Assembly: GCF_947488565.1 (NCBI RefSeq)
Contig: NZ_CANKZC010000001.1
Span: forward strand, 682,001-746,000
DNA from: an uncultured Psychrobacter sp.
GTDB lineage: Bacteria; Pseudomonadota; Gammaproteobacteria; Pseudomonadales; Moraxellaceae
Length of the DNA: 64,000 bases
Direction of reading: 5' to 3'
The position numbers and the translations under genes are program-made. The notes under the pieces were generated by a model. That model was not told the DNA's origin. It did not search any database and worked only from the letters and a program-made list of their open reading frames with translations. The stretch's first letter is position 1, and each line of letters starts with the position of its first letter. Below are positions 48,067 through 58,640 of the stretch, piece after piece.

Positions 48067-48137
48067 TACTACTGGTATAAATTTTTGTAGCCTCTGTCTG
48101 CGTAGGCACAGCAAGCGAAAAAATTATACCAGCAGTA
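48067..48137. repeat. Palindromic intergenic element, copy 4
   Basis: The left arm ACTACTGGTATAAATTTTT pairs with the right arm AAAATTATACCAGCAGT. The centre GTCTGCGTAGGCACAGCAAG is almost that of copy 1. Flanks TACGGTA on the left and TGATGT-TAGATAT-ACTTTTCA on the right are also shared with copy 1. Confidence 0.82.
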
Positions 48138-48238
48138 TATGATGTATAGATATCACTTTTCACTGACTATACTTTAAGACTTGTCTCTATATATTTTACC
48201 TTATCCTTCCTATTTACCTATCGTCAGTTCATAAATAA

Positions 48239-48268
48239 ACCCCATAAGCTAAATGTAACTTATGAGGT
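48239..48268 (-). terminator. Probable terminator after betT
   Basis: ACCCCATAAG and CTTATGAGGT form a stem with one mismatch. On the minus strand it is followed by TTTATTTA. The fold is weaker than the other terminators listed. Confidence 0.5.
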
Positions 48269-48319
48269 CATATAAAAGACAATCTTATCACGATATATAG
48301 TTAGTTAACATCTAGCCAA

Positions 48320-50365
48320 TTAACGCTCTAAGTGTAGATACTGTAGATGACACTCATACTGATGCAGAATATCGACCAGTACTTGTTCTTTGGTATAGCC
48401 AACCAAGTCATATTCTTGTGAGCCATCACTCAAGAATACCTCAGCACGGTAGTAAAACTCGGCATGCTTGGTTGAGGTATTCAACGTAAAGTTAGGTCGC
48501 TCAGCTTTAATAAGATTAACTTCATAAATAAAATCATCTTCATCGCCATGACCGACACGCAGTTTGACACCATCTATCTGACCGTCATCTTGACTCTTAC
48601 CAGCATCTATACTTTCACTGATATTATCAAGATTACGAATATCTAAAGAAGTGTTAAGACCGCCTGCTTGCAGCTCTTTTTCAACCTCGCTCATCGCTGG
48701 CATAACAGTATTTTGCAAAAACCGTTCAACTTGGGCATGTCCTGGGAAGCTAACGATACGTTGTAGACGCGCTTTCCAGCTCTTACCGCTATCGAGCACG
48801 TTTGCTGTGCCAACAGTACTGGCTTTGCGCTTATTGCCCTCTTCTTTGAGCGACTTCCACATCGACATCATGTAGAGCACCAAGATGAGCGAGAACGGTA
48901 AACCGGCGATCACAGAAACGGACTGTAATGATGCAAACCCGCCTGCGAACAGCAGGCCCAAAGTAATCAAACCCGTTGCTGCCGCCCAAAACAGGCGCAG
49001 CCAAACTGGCGCGTCAGTATCATTGGTCATGCCCTTTGAACTTAAGTTCGCCAGTACCAAAGCACCAGAGTCCGCTGAAGTGACAAAGAACACTAAGCCA
49101 ATAACCACACCTGCAAATGACAAAATATCACTGTAAGGAAAGTACTCAAACAAGGCAAACATGCCCATCGCCGCATCATTGATAGCGATTTCACCAAGCT
49201 CTGTCGCACCATTAACGACCAAATCTATCGCAGAATTACCAAAGATAGAGAACCAAGCAAAGATAAAGCCCAATGGGATAAACATCACCCCAAACACAAA
49301 CTCACGCAAGGTACGGCCACGGCTAATACGCGCGATAAACAAGCCAACAAACGGTGCCCAAGCGACCCACCATGCCCAGAAAAATATCGTCCAGCCAGAT
49401 TTCCAGTCAGCACCAGCGCTGCCGTCATAAGCATAAACATCAAAGGTCTTATAAACGATGGTCTGGAAGTACTGACCGATACTTTGGGTAAAGGTATTCA
49501 ATAAATATACGGTGTTACCCATCACCAGTATCGCGATCAATAGCAATATCGATGACAGCATATTGAACTCAGATAAACGGCGTACCCCTCGCTCTACACC
49601 GGTCATGGCAGAGATAGCCGCCGCAGCGACCACGCCCAAGATGATCAAGCTCTGCACCATTTTGCTCGACTCGATACCAAAGACATGGGTCAAGCCTGCA
49701 TTGGCCTGCAACACGCCGATACCTAAGCTGGTCGCAATACCCATCAAGGTACAGACCACGCCAAAGGTATCAATACCATCACCGAGCCAGCCTTTAATTA
49801 AACGCTCACCAAAGACAGGGGTTAGTGGTGAACGTAGGGCTAATGGCATGTTTTTACGATAAGCAAAGTACGCCAATGCCATCCCGATCAAGGCATAAAT
49901 GCCCCAACCATGTAGACCCCAATGCAAAAAGGTCTGCGCAAGTGCTTCACGCATGGCCGCCTCACTGGCAGGCTCAAGCCCCGTATGCGGCGTCAAATAA
50001 TGCATTAATGGCTCAGACGCACCAAAGAATAACAAATCAATGCCGATACCTGCAGAAAACAGCATTGCCGCCCATGCTAAAAAGGGAAATTGGGCTTTTT
50101 CGTGGTCTTGACCCAACTTGATGTCGCCGTATTTTGAAAATCCTACAAATAAGGCAAATATACTATAAGCGGCAACCACCAGCATGTAATACCAGCCAAA
50201 GCTCTCTGATACCCATGCCATACTCGCGCCTAATAATGCCTCACTATAATCTGGAAACGTGATCGTCCAGATAATCAGTAAAATAGAAACAATAGCTGAG
50301 CCTAAAAAAACCGTCTTATTTAGAGTCAGGGTTTTCGTCGCATCTTCTGATGGCGAACTGTACAT
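48320..50365 (-). CDS. betT: BCCT family choline transporter BetT
   Basis: The 681-residue transporter has 12 expected helices and the BCCT signature WWVAWAPFVGLFIARISRGR. TLMGIATSLGIGVLQ is the choline-type Na/H-coupling region. A cytoplasmic C-terminal domain of about 160 residues, also found in E. coli BetT, follows. It imports choline for oxidation by BetA and BetB. The ATG at 50365, preceded by GAGGTC, is chosen over the in-frame TTG at 50377. Confidence 0.94.
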   Translation of the reverse strand: MYSSPSEDATKTLTLNKTVFLGSAIVSILLIIWTITFPDYSEALLGASMAWVSESFGWYYMLVVAAYSIFALFVGFSKYGDIKLGQDHEKAQFPFLAWAAMLFSAGIGIDLLFFGASEPLMHYLTPHTGLEPASEAAMREALAQTFLHWGLHGWGIYALIGMALAYFAYRKNMPLALRSPLTPVFGERLIKGWLGDGIDTFGVVCTLMGIATSLGIGVLQANAGLTHVFGIESSKMVQSLIILGVVAAAAISAMTGVERGVRRLSEFNMLSSILLLIAILVMGNTVYLLNTFTQSIGQYFQTIVYKTFDVYAYDGSAGADWKSGWTIFFWAWWVAWAPFVGLFIARISRGRTLREFVFGVMFIPLGFIFAWFSIFGNSAIDLVVNGATELGEIAINDAAMGMFALFEYFPYSDILSFAGVVIGLVFFVTSADSGALVLANLSSKGMTNDTDAPVWLRLFWAAATGLITLGLLFAGGFASLQSVSVIAGLPFSLILVLYMMSMWKSLKEEGNKRKASTVGTANVLDSGKSWKARLQRIVSFPGHAQVERFLQNTVMPAMSEVEKELQAGGLNTSLDIRNLDNISESIDAGKSQDDGQIDGVKLRVGHGDEDDFIYEVNLIKAERPNFTLNTSTKHAEFYYRAEVFLSDGSQEYDLVGYTKEQVLVDILHQYECHLQYLHLER

Positions 50366-50623
50366 AAAAGACCTCAATAGGTAAATGAAACAGGGTCTGA
50401 TATTGCTTTGTCCGCCATAACATGATGAAAAATCACCACGTCATGTATACATGAGCGCATGACGCACAAAGCAGTACCAATCAATGAAACCTGCTAAGCA
50501 ATCCGCAGACCCCTTAGCAAAACCTCAAAAACTAACAATACAAACTGAAATAACTGTCACGCTATAATCCGGTAAAGATAGAAAAGACAGAAAAGATATA
50601 GCGCGAACAGAGTAGCGCTGATA

Positions 50624-50652
50624 AAAAAGACCTTTACTTTGAAAGGTCTTCT
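50624..50652 (-). terminator. Terminator after betA
   Basis: AAGACCTTT and AAAGGTCTT pair around a six-base loop, with an A-run on the left that gives U residues in minus-strand RNA. It separates betBA from betT in the 329-bp gap; the rest of that gap holds the betT promoter region and no gene. Confidence 0.75.
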
Positions 50653-50694
50653 TGTTGAAATTATCCAATAATGTTAAATCGCTTATACAGGCGG

Positions 50695-52395
50695 TTAAAC
50701 AGCAGCGCCATAAGCGCGCATCGGCTCGGCTCTGAGCGGTGCGCCATTGGCGACATAATAGTCCGCTGTCGAGCGTGGCAACTGCTTGCCGCGCATCTTA
50801 TCGACGATTTTTTCGGCCAGCATAATAGTGGTGGCATTTAAGTTACCGCTGATGATATTTGGCATGATAGACGCATCAACAACTCGCAAGCCATCGATAC
50901 CGTGCACTAGCCCTTCACCATTGACTACCGAATCATTACCTTCGCCCATCGGACAAGTACAAGACGGATGATAAGCGGTCTCGCTATGGTTACGGACATA
51001 CTCATCCAACTGCGCATCGGTCACCAGATCATCGGTCGGCGCGATAGCGCGGCCGCGATACGGGTCAAGCGCTGGCTGATGCATAATCTCACGAGTGATA
51101 CGCATCGCCGCGCGGAACTCCTGCCAGTCTTGCTCATGCGACATATAGTTAAATAAAATGCTTGGATGCGCGCTTGGGTCTTTTGAGGTCAGCTTAACGC
51201 GACCACGACTTGGCGAGCGCAATGAACCTACGTGTGCTTGAAAGCTATGGGAGTTCACCGCACTGCGACCATCGTAACGCACCGCTAACGGCAAGAAATG
51301 ATACTGGATATTGGGGTGAGTAAACTTCTCATCGGTACGGATAAAGCCGCCACCCTCGAACTGATTAGACGCACCAAGACCAGTACCCATAAACAACCAT
51401 TCAGCACCAATTGCAGGCTTATTCCACCATTTATTGGCAGGGGCAATCGATACCGGCAATTTACATTCGTACTGCATATACAGCTCTAAATGGTCTTGTA
51501 GATTATTACCGACACCCGGCAACTCTAAAACCTCATTAATACCCAAGTCTTTGAGCCATTGACCAGGACCAATGCCAGAGCGCTGCAATAATTGCGGTGA
51601 GGCAATAGCGCCTGACGAGATAACTACTTCACGAGCGGCGTAGAAGTTCTTAGTCTGACCTTGATGTTCAACTTTGACACCGACAGCACGCTTGCCATCA
51701 AACAGAATCACATCAGTCAATGCGCCAGTCAAAATGGTGATATTGCTACGCGGTTTGGCACGATCCAGATATCCGCGAGCCGTTGAGGCGCGGCGACCAT
51801 TGGGTGTGACGAAGCGATCCATTGGCCCAAAGCCTTCTTGCTGATAGCCGTTTAGATCGTCGGTACGCGGATAGCCAGCTTGCACGCCTGCTTCAATCAT
51901 CGCTTGAAATAGCGGATTGACTCCAGGCTTTGAGGTCGTCATCTCAACCGGACCACCGACGCCATGATAGTCGTTTTCGCCTGCATCGCAGTTCTCTGAC
52001 TTCTTAAAGTACGGTAAGCAGTCCAGATACGTCCAGTCCTCTAAGCCTTTGATTTTCGCCCAGTCATCAAAATCGAGCGCATTGCCACGGATATAGCACA
52101 TGCCATTGATGAGTGATGAGCCGCCCAGCCCTTTGCCGCGGCCACAATCCATGACGCGGTTATTCATATATGGCTCAGGGTCAGTTTTGTAGCCCCAGTT
52201 ATACGTGGTGCCTTGTAGCGGCATCGCGAGCGCCGCTGGCATCTGCGTGCGAAAGTCTAGTCGATGATCAGGTCGACCCGCCTCTAACAGCAACACCTTA
52301 ATGTTGGCATCTTCGGTCAAGCGCGTGGCTAGCACGTTTCCGGCTGAGCCTGCACCGACAATGATGTAGTCATACTCAGGTGTAGTTGATGTCAT
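50695..52395 (-). CDS. betA: Choline dehydrogenase
   Basis: The 566-residue GMC oxidoreductase has the FAD site [17 protein letters not shown] near the N-terminus, [14 protein letters not shown], and the second GMC signature [18 protein letters not shown]. The C-terminal catalytic His/Asn region is CPMGEG to [13 protein letters not shown]. It oxidises choline to betaine aldehyde at the membrane. The ATG at 52395 with GGAGCG before it is preferred over the one four codons upstream. Confidence 0.96.
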   Translation of the reverse strand: MTSTTPEYDYIIVGAGSAGNVLATRLTEDANIKVLLLEAGRPDHRLDFRTQMPAALAMPLQGTTYNWGYKTDPEPYMNNRVMDCGRGKGLGGSSLINGMCYIRGNALDFDDWAKIKGLEDWTYLDCLPYFKKSENCDAGENDYHGVGGPVEMTTSKPGVNPLFQAMIEAGVQAGYPRTDDLNGYQQEGFGPMDRFVTPNGRRASTARGYLDRAKPRSNITILTGALTDVILFDGKRAVGVKVEHQGQTKNFYAAREVVISSGAIASPQLLQRSGIGPGQWLKDLGINEVLELPGVGNNLQDHLELYMQYECKLPVSIAPANKWWNKPAIGAEWLFMGTGLGASNQFEGGGFIRTDEKFTHPNIQYHFLPLAVRYDGRSAVNSHSFQAHVGSLRSPSRGRVKLTSKDPSAHPSILFNYMSHEQDWQEFRAAMRITREIMHQPALDPYRGRAIAPTDDLVTDAQLDEYVRNHSETAYHPSCTCPMGEGNDSVVNGEGLVHGIDGLRVVDASIMPNIISGNLNATTIMLAEKIVDKMRGKQLPRSTADYYVANGAPLRAEPMRAYGAAV

Positions 52396-52541
52396 AAAAC
52401 GCTCCATAATAGTAAAAATACGTCAGGTCATAGCAGTAAGCTTAAATAAAAAGACAAATTCGCCTACAGGACGCGCTTACTGACGACAGCTTTCTTTGTA
52501 CATTAAAACAGGTGGTTAAAAAACAAGCAGTTAACAAGCTA

Positions 52542-54056
52542 TTAAAATACTGACTCAAACTTACCCAGCTCGACTTGGATGGACTTGGTCTGCGTATAAT
52601 GCTCAAGGGCTTCGATGCCATTTTCGCGGCCGATACCTGAGTGCTTATAACCGCCAACTGGCATTTGCGCAGGCGACTCGCCCCAGGTATTTAGCCAGCA
52701 AATACCCGCCTCTATTTGACCGATGACGCGATGCGCGCGGGTTAGATCTTTGGTTACCACCCCTGCCGCCAAGCCATAATCCGTATCATTGGCACGGCGA
52801 ATGACTTCTTCCTCAGTCTCATAAGTCAATATCGACATCACAGGGCCAAAGATTTCCTCACGTACGATAGTCATGTCATCGCTGCAATCGGTAAATACTG
52901 TTGGTGCTACATACGCGCCGCTGGCAAGCTCGCTGGTTGTTACTCGCTCACCGCCAGTTAATAGACGCGCGCCGCCTGCTTTACCTTGCTCAATATAGCC
53001 GAGCACACGCTCCATATGCGGGAAGCTCACTAGCGGGCCCATATTGATATCTTCATCCATCGGATCGCCGAGTTTGATACGTTTTACGCGCGTCAAAATG
53101 GCTTCTTCAAACTTGTCTTGTAGCGCTTTTGGGATAAAAACGCGCGTGCCATTGGTACAGACCTGACCGGTACTGTAGAAGTTCGCCATCATGGCGATAT
53201 CTGCAGCCATATCAATATCCGCATCGTCAAAGATGATTAATGGTGACTTACCACCAAGCTCTAAGGTTACGTCTTTCAGCGACGATGAGGCCGCGCTTGC
53301 CATGACTTTTTTGCCCGTTGGCACGCCGCCTGTAAACGAGACTTTGGCAATATCAGGATGCTGGGTTAATGCTTCGCCTACTTTATAATCGCCTTGCACG
53401 ACGTTAAAGACGCCATCTGGCATGCCCGCCTCAGTAAAGATTTCCGCCAGTTTAAGTACCGTCAGTGGCGTGACTTCTGAGGGTTTAAAAATCATCGCGT
53501 TACCAGCAGCCAACGCTGGCGCAGCTTTCCACATCGCGATCTGAATCGGATAGTTCCATGCGCCAATACCAGCGACGACGCCAAGCGGCTCACGGCGCGT
53601 ATAGACAAAGCTACTATCACGCAATGGAATCTGGCGGCCCTCAATCATTGGCGCAAGCCCTGCATAGTATTCAACGACATCGGCACCTGTGACGATATCG
53701 ACGTACTTAGTCTCAGAGTAAGCTTTACCGGTGTCTTTGGTTTCAAGCAGTGCCAGTACATCATTACGCTCGCGCAATATCGCAACCGCCTTTGACAAAA
53801 TACGGCCGCGCTCAACTGCGGTCATTGCCGCCCACACTTTTTGCCCTTGTTGCGCCGCTTTTACCGCTTCATCGATTTGCTCAGCGGTCGTTTGCTGAAT
53901 GGTCGCCAGCACCTCACCTGTCGCCGGATTAATATCTTCGAAAGTCGCTAATGACTCATCGACCGGCAGATAACGCCCGTTAATATAAGCGGTCTGCGTT
54001 TGTGTTAAATCGATAATGTCTTGTAAATTATTTACGTTTATCTGAGTAGTTGTCAT
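52542..54056 (-). CDS. betB: Betaine aldehyde dehydrogenase
   Basis: The 504-residue aldehyde dehydrogenase has [33 protein letters not shown], the catalytic Glu in [10 protein letters not shown] and the catalytic Cys in [33 protein letters not shown] is typical of BetB. It turns betaine aldehyde into glycine betaine with NAD(P). It precedes betA by 146 bp and probably starts the operon. AAGGAAAA supports the start. Confidence 0.95.
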   Translation of the reverse strand: MTTTQINVNNLQDIIDLTQTQTAYINGRYLPVDESLATFEDINPATGEVLATIQQTTAEQIDEAVKAAQQGQKVWAAMTAVERGRILSKAVAILRERNDVLALLETKDTGKAYSETKYVDIVTGADVVEYYAGLAPMIEGRQIPLRDSSFVYTRREPLGVVAGIGAWNYPIQIAMWKAAPALAAGNAMIFKPSEVTPLTVLKLAEIFTEAGMPDGVFNVVQGDYKVGEALTQHPDIAKVSFTGGVPTGKKVMASAASSSLKDVTLELGGKSPLIIFDDADIDMAADIAMMANFYSTGQVCTNGTRVFIPKALQDKFEEAILTRVKRIKLGDPMDEDINMGPLVSFPHMERVLGYIEQGKAGGARLLTGGERVTTSELASGAYVAPTVFTDCSDDMTIVREEIFGPVMSILTYETEEEVIRRANDTDYGLAAGVVTKDLTRAHRVIGQIEAGICWLNTWGESPAQMPVGGYKHSGIGRENGIEALEHYTQTKSIQVELGKFESVF

Positions 54057-54153
54057 AAGTTTTCCTTAAGGCGACTGAGAATTTATAAAAAATCGTTCAG
54101 TCAATCATGCCATCATGGGTTAAAGGGTAAATGTTCTGCGTGCGTGTTATGGA

Positions 54154-54753
54154 TTAAAGCTGTTTATCAAAGTCTTGCTGCGTCATATTTATCAAGCGCT
54201 CACGTATTGAGGCTTTGTCCGAGATATCGATACCCGAAAAATCAGAGAGCCAAATCCCATCGGCGACCAGACGTACCATACATAGCGTTTCAGTATTATC
54301 GGTAGCGGCATGTTTTTTTAGCTGCGCATTTGACCACTCAGCCCAGCGTTCGCGTAGCATCCGGTCTCCTAGCATCAACACATACAAGGTCGCTTGGCTA
54401 TTGAACTCGGCCTGTCCTTTTTCGCCCAAGCTAATCGTGGCATCGATATAAGCGCGGGTAAACGAGCCGTAGCGGACAGGATCCTTTGCCATGGCGGCAT
54501 TGACTTCTGCCTCAAACTTGGCCATCGCATCATAAAACACCTCTAAGATAAGCGCGTCTTTGGTAGCAAAATGATGCATCACTCCGCCTTTGGTCACGCC
54601 GACGGCATCTGCCACCGCTTGAAAAGTGACTTTAGACAAGCCCTGCTCTAGCGTGATACGTGCTGCCTCATCGAGCAGCGCCCGCCGTACCAGCTCTGGC
54701 TGTTTTTTACGTTTATGCGCGTTTTTTGTTTCCATTTTTGTGTCCATGTTCAT
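54154..54753 (-). CDS. TetR family regulator, probably of the adjacent SMR pump
   Basis: The 199-residue protein has an N-terminal helix-turn-helix with LEQGLSKVTFQAVADAVGVT and KGGVMHHFATKDALI. Its place just upstream of betB would suggest BetI, but the DNA-binding domain differs from BetI, which has TGIISHYFRDK at the matching place. The gene lies 13 bp after the SMR gene on the same strand, the usual layout for an autoregulated efflux pair. The C-terminal DGIWLSDFSGIDI is only generally BetI-like. Control of the bet genes remains possible. Confidence 0.85.
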   Translation of the reverse strand: MNMDTKMETKNAHKRKKQPELVRRALLDEAARITLEQGLSKVTFQAVADAVGVTKGGVMHHFATKDALILEVFYDAMAKFEAEVNAAMAKDPVRYGSFTRAYIDATISLGEKGQAEFNSQATLYVLMLGDRMLRERWAEWSNAQLKKHAATDNTETLCMVRLVADGIWLSDFSGIDISDKASIRERLINMTQQDFDKQL

Positions 54754-54766
54754 TTTTACCTACCTG

Positions 54767-55111
54767 TCAGTGCACCACCGAGTTTGACAATAAGTTCATC
54801 ACCACCACACCGCCGACGATCATCGCAATACCGACCACGGCCGCGGTATCGAGACTTTGTTTAAAAAAGAACACACCGACCAGTGAGGTCAGTACGATAC
54901 CTAGACCGCCCCACAGCGCATAGGCGATGCCAAGCGGAATGGCCTTGATGGTCTGGGTCAATAAATAAAACGAGATGGCATAAAGCACACCCATAATCAG
55001 GGTCGGCACCAAACGAGTAAACTGCTCTGACTTAACCAAAAACGTCGTGCCAACCACTTCACAAATGATAGCAATCGCTAGGTAAACGTAAGCAATAGTG
55101 GTAGGACTCAT
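54767..55111 (-). CDS. Small multidrug resistance (SMR) family transporter
   Basis: The 114-residue protein has four helices. The membrane-embedded Glu is in AIICEVVGTTFLVKSEQF (Glu at about 18), and the signature PLGIAYALWGGLGIVLTSLVGV is split here as PLGIAYALWGGLG and IVLTSLVGV. This is the EmrE/QacE branch, which exports quaternary ammonium and other cationic compounds as a dimer using protons. Some EmrE-like proteins also carry betaine or choline, which is of interest next to the bet genes. Confidence 0.93.
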   Translation of the reverse strand: MSPTTIAYVYLAIAIICEVVGTTFLVKSEQFTRLVPTLIMGVLYAISFYLLTQTIKAIPLGIAYALWGGLGIVLTSLVGVFFFKQSLDTAAVVGIAMIVGGVVVMNLLSNSVVH

Positions 55112-55344
55112 AATTAAATTACCTGTTTTAAATCAAGCATACTCTCTCGATTGAGCGTAAAAGGGCCAACAATAAATTGCGTAATTTCATCAAAGAAACC
55201 ATACAGACGGTATTTTATACAAATACTCTAGTAATGTGAAGGGTAAGTTTTTATCATTTGTCATTTATACAGCAGGCAACAACGTACATTTAAAATGAGC
55301 AGAGAAAAATACGCTTCTCAAATATCACGCGAGTTAAACAAAAA

Positions 55345-55412
55345 AATAGAGTCATACTTAAACGTGGATGGCTTTAATACCATCCAATAAACCGTTTAAA
55401 TATCACTCTATT
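55345..55412. other. Long interrupted palindrome downstream of hmp
   Basis: AATAGAGT (55345-55352) pairs with ACTCTATT (55405-55412). Inside this, TACTTAAACG pairs with CGTTTAAATA with one mismatch, and GGATGG pairs with CCATCC around an eight-base loop. Together they form one long hairpin with small internal loops. It sits between hmp and the SMR gene and probably acts as the hmp terminator, though it lacks a clean U-tail. The rest of the 343-bp gap shows nothing else. Confidence 0.6.
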
Positions 55413-55454
55413 ATTTTATATAGTAATGTAATTAGTTATATTTTATCTATAAAA

Positions 55455-56654
55455 CTAAGCCAGCTCTAAGCTCATCTTAGGACCGAATGGCTCATAATGG
55501 ACATTATCTACCCCATGATTAAGCTTCATCAGACCATCAATCATACTTTCCATAAACGGCATTGACCCGCATACATAGATATCAGCAGGCTCTGGCAGCG
55601 TCGCAAGATAACGTTCATCGAGTATTTGCCCCGCGTCAAAATAGAAAATATTTTTATTCACATTTGCCGCTGTCTCTAAAATTTTATCGACCTTAGCGTC
55701 AAAAGCATGATGCTCTTCATTTTGGCACGCATATACCCAGATGATAGGTCTTTCTGGGTTTGCTATTACTTGCGCCTCTAACATCGATAAAATGGGCGTG
55801 ACGCCGACGCCAGCACTCATCAAAACTAATGGAATATCGTTTTGCTGCACCAAATCTTGGTTGAGCGCAAAGTCACCAGCAGGGGCAGATAATAAAATGG
55901 TATCGCCAACCTCTACTTCATCATGTAAATAGTTGGAGACCAAACCATAATGCGCATTGCGATTATCGCGTCTGACAGCAAACTGGATACCCTTATCAGT
56001 ATCGGCAGAATATAAAGAGTAATGACGTAGGGCGAGATGGTCACTGTCTTTTGGATCCGTTTTTACCGTGATATATTGACCGGCAGTTAGATTGAGCTTA
56101 CTTAGGTCAATGTCTTGGCTGTTTTTTGCATTGTTATTGACTGGAACGACAGTAAAGGCCGCGATATCGGTGGCTGCAGCCGTCTTTTCTACGACCTTAA
56201 AGGGCGCAAAACCCTCCCACATCTCTTGTTCATACATATTTTTTTCGAGCTGAATAAAGACGTCAGCAATCTCATCATAAGCTTCAGTCCAAGCGTCAAT
56301 GATATCGTCATTAGCCGCCTCTCCGAGTACTTCTTTTATCGCCCCAAGTAGATGCTTGCCCACGATCGGATAATGCTCTGGTAGGATTTGTAAAGCGCGA
56401 TGCTTATGACTAATTTGGGTCACTTGCGGCAGCAAGATTGCCAAATTTTCAAGATGTTTGGCAGCGGCCAAAACTGTGGTCGCAAGGGCAGTCTGCTGGC
56501 GACCTAGCTTTTGGTTGGTCTCGTTAAAGATGTCTAACAGCTCAGGATGCTCTTCAAACATATTTTGATAAAACACGGTGGTAATCGCAGTGCCATGCTC
56601 TTCAAGCACAGGTACGGTTGCTTTTACAATCTCTATCGTTTTTGGTGACGCCAT
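55455..56654 (-). CDS. hmp: Flavohaemoglobin (nitric oxide dioxygenase)
   Basis: The 399-residue protein has a globin domain at 1-140 (EEHPELLDIFN, proximal His in QISHKHRALQI). The FAD-binding domain follows at about 150-260, with LRHYSLYSAD (RxYS motif) and LLSAPAGDF, then an NAD domain with LMSAGVGVTPILSML and a final CGSMPFM. It oxidises NO to nitrate with NADPH. AAGGAAAA supports the start. Confidence 0.97.
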   Translation of the reverse strand: MASPKTIEIVKATVPVLEEHGTAITTVFYQNMFEEHPELLDIFNETNQKLGRQQTALATTVLAAAKHLENLAILLPQVTQISHKHRALQILPEHYPIVGKHLLGAIKEVLGEAANDDIIDAWTEAYDEIADVFIQLEKNMYEQEMWEGFAPFKVVEKTAAATDIAAFTVVPVNNNAKNSQDIDLSKLNLTAGQYITVKTDPKDSDHLALRHYSLYSADTDKGIQFAVRRDNRNAHYGLVSNYLHDEVEVGDTILLSAPAGDFALNQDLVQQNDIPLVLMSAGVGVTPILSMLEAQVIANPERPIIWVYACQNEEHHAFDAKVDKILETAANVNKNIFYFDAGQILDERYLATLPEPADIYVCGSMPFMESMIDGLMKLNHGVDNVHYEPFGPKMSLELA

Positions 56655-57021
56655 GATATTTTCCTTGATGTTTCATTATATTGATAAGTTGAGGTACTGA
56701 TACCGATAACAGTGCCTAAAGTTTTGAGTATTAATCAAATCTTGTTAGAACGATGACTCAAAGTATAATTCGCCTATTTCTTAAAAGTTCATTTAAAATG
56801 AATCTTATATTATTTCTATACAAATATCAATCTGTATTGCGGCCATGTTTGCTTCTACTTTTGCTACAGTATATGTTTACAGGCATAAAAAAAGCCCCAA
56901 TCATAAAGATTGGGGCTTTCGAATTTGGTAGGTCAAGCAACTACTCTTAAACAACATAATGCCGTACATTGATTATATTAAAAATCATCAATTGGTGTAA
57001 TGCTTGAAATAGGATTTCATA
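56655..57021. other. Intergenic region between hmp and tauE, with left repeat
   Basis: This 367-bp region holds the hmp promoter on the minus strand, the left copy of the 55-bp direct repeat (56877-56932), and the leader of the TauE/SafE gene. No gene is visible. Confidence 0.6.
56877..56932. repeat. Left direct repeat flanking the transport segment (contains terminator hairpin)
   Basis: This 56-bp sequence is almost identical to 63941-63995 in the same orientation: one mismatch near the end and a one-base indel in the A-run. It contains the stem AAAGCCCCAATC/GATTGGGGCTTT, and it ends with TGGTAGG. In the right copy TGGTAGG continues as the presumed 3' end of a tRNA gene. The two copies bracket 7.0 kb of transporter genes, like attachment-site duplications. 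Confidence 0.85.
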
Positions 57022-57795
57022 GTGTCTATCGTTTTGAATGTATTACAGACTATACCAAACTGGCACTTAGTAGGCTTATTTGCCGCTGGTATGATTGCTT
57101 TTATCATCTCTACTGTATCTGGTGGTGGCGGTGCCATGTTGCTGATACCAGTTACCTCTTCAATGATAGGAACAGCAGTTGCGCCCCCTGTCATTAATTT
57201 GGCTACCCTTATTAGTAACGCCTCGCGGCTTTATTTATTCTGGAATGATATTGACTGGTCGTTGACCAAATACTATGTACCAAGCGCCATACTAGGAGCA
57301 TGGCTGGCAGCATTGGTCTTTAGTCGATTAGATGCAGGCTGGATTCAATTATTGGTTGGCGTATTTTTAGTATCTACTATATTCCAATACAAATTTGGTA
57401 AAGTAGATAAAACCTTTGAGATGCCAAAAGCAGGCTTTATACCGTTAGGTTTTATCATTGCTTTTATGAGCACATTGGTGGGTGGTCTTGGTCCTATTTT
57501 GAACCCTTTTTATATGAATGCTGGACTAGAAAAAGAAAGCCTTATTGCTACCAAAACCGCTAATTCCTTTTTTGTAGGTATCGTACAAATCGGTAGCTAC
57601 GCTTTTTTTGGCGTATTTACTGCCAAGCTTTGGGTGTATGGTCTCGTATTAGGACTAGGTGCGGTCGTTGGTAATGTCATTGGTAAACGCTTTTTGACAG
57701 GAATGAGTATTAGTCAGTTTAGAGTAATGCTGCTCATGCTCATGGTAATCAGCGGTCTAATAATGATAATAAGAAACGTCAATGTGCTGTTTTAG
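57022..57795 (+). CDS. TauE/SafE family anion exporter
   Basis: The 257-residue membrane protein has about eight helices. The first TauE repeat has STVSGGGGAMLLIPVT and the second has STLVGGLGPILNPFYM, the glycine-rich motif typical of the family. Members export sulfite, sulfoacetate or other organosulfur or organic anions. The start is GTG at 57022 with AGGAT before it. It lies next to the organic-acid uptake genes, but its substrate is not evident. Confidence 0.88.
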   Translation: MSIVLNVLQTIPNWHLVGLFAAGMIAFIISTVSGGGGAMLLIPVTSSMIGTAVAPPVINLATLISNASRLYLFWNDIDWSLTKYYVPSAILGAWLAALVFSRLDAGWIQLLVGVFLVSTIFQYKFGKVDKTFEMPKAGFIPLGFIIAFMSTLVGGLGPILNPFYMNAGLEKESLIATKTANSFFVGIVQIGSYAFFGVFTAKLWVYGLVLGLGAVVGNVIGKRFLTGMSISQFRVMLLMLMVISGLIMIIRNVNVLF

Positions 57796-57914
57796 TGAAT
57801 AATTTAAACCTAGGGGAAGCCTCTTCATCAGCTATGAGTTAGCTCTTCACTTATTGAGTACTATCCATCGAGCATCCTATGTTGCTTAGCTTGACTGATC
57901 ACACACCGCGATTG

Positions 57915-58640
57915 TCAAATGATATTAATTTCATAACTGAACTTCTCTGCTAACCCATATGATTCTCTATACTCAATAGGAGCACCTTCTAAATTCTTAG
58001 CAATACGGCATACCTTCACTAAGTTTTCTTGCTTAGTATTTTCTAAATAAGGGTCGATGTGATTGGTTATAAAAAACAATGTCTCAACGGCAGACGACAC
58101 AAACTGACCACATTTTGTATAGTAAAACGGATAAAGAAGGTTCTCAAAATCTTCGGGCTCTAAGGTTACAAAAGCTTCATAACGGCTTTTAGGTAGCCAA
58201 ATTTTTTCACTCAGTAACACGTCATCTTCGACAACACGAACGCGCTCTATATAAATTAGCGCCTTATTTTTACCTATATTTAATTTTTGATTAATATCAT
58301 CGACAGCCTCTATCACCATGATTTTTTTGATGATACCAGTCGGCGTTACATAACCAGATTCTTTGTCACGGAACTTAAAAAACCTTAATAATGAACTTCC
58401 AAAATCTGGGCGTTTTAAAAAAGTCCCTCTACCTTGCTGCTTGATCAAAACCCCTTCGTCGACAAGTTTTTCAACCGCTTTACGCACGGTTCCTACCGAT
58501 ACTTGGTACTTATCAGCGAATTCCTGTTCACTAGGTAAAGGGGTGTTTTCGTCCCATTTACTCTCTGTTAGTAACGTTTGTATGTGCCATCTTACCTGCT
58601 CATATCGTGGCATTTTAAAATTCTTGAAATTATCTATCAT
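57915..58640 (-). CDS. GntR family regulator with UTRA domain
   Basis: The 241-residue regulator has an N-terminal winged helix (TPLPSEQEFADKYQVSVGTV, then KAVEKLVDEGVLIKQQGRGT) and a C-terminal UTRA effector domain from about 90 to 235, as in the HutC subgroup. It is divergent from the MatC-like transporter gene, which it may control together with tctCBA. The gene is more AT-rich than the urease or bet genes. Confidence 0.9.
   Translation of the reverse strand: MIDNFKNFKMPRYEQVRWHIQTLLTESKWDENTPLPSEQEFADKYQVSVGTVRKAVEKLVDEGVLIKQQGRGTFLKRPDFGSSLLRFFKFRDKESGYVTPTGIIKKIMVIEAVDDINQKLNIGKNKALIYIERVRVVEDDVLLSEKIWLPKSRYEAFVTLEPEDFENLLYPFYYTKCGQFVSSAVETLFFITNHIDPYLENTKQENLVKVCRIAKNLEGAPIEYRESYGLAEKFSYEINII

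Noticed and set aside
54154..54753. Naming the TetR gene betI
   Set aside because: The helix-turn-helix does not match BetI, and the gene is tightly linked to the SMR gene rather than to betB.
56926..56960. A second complete tRNA at the left repeat
   Set aside because: After TGGTAGG the sequence no longer resembles a tRNA and cannot form the T-arm; only the 3' tail is shared.
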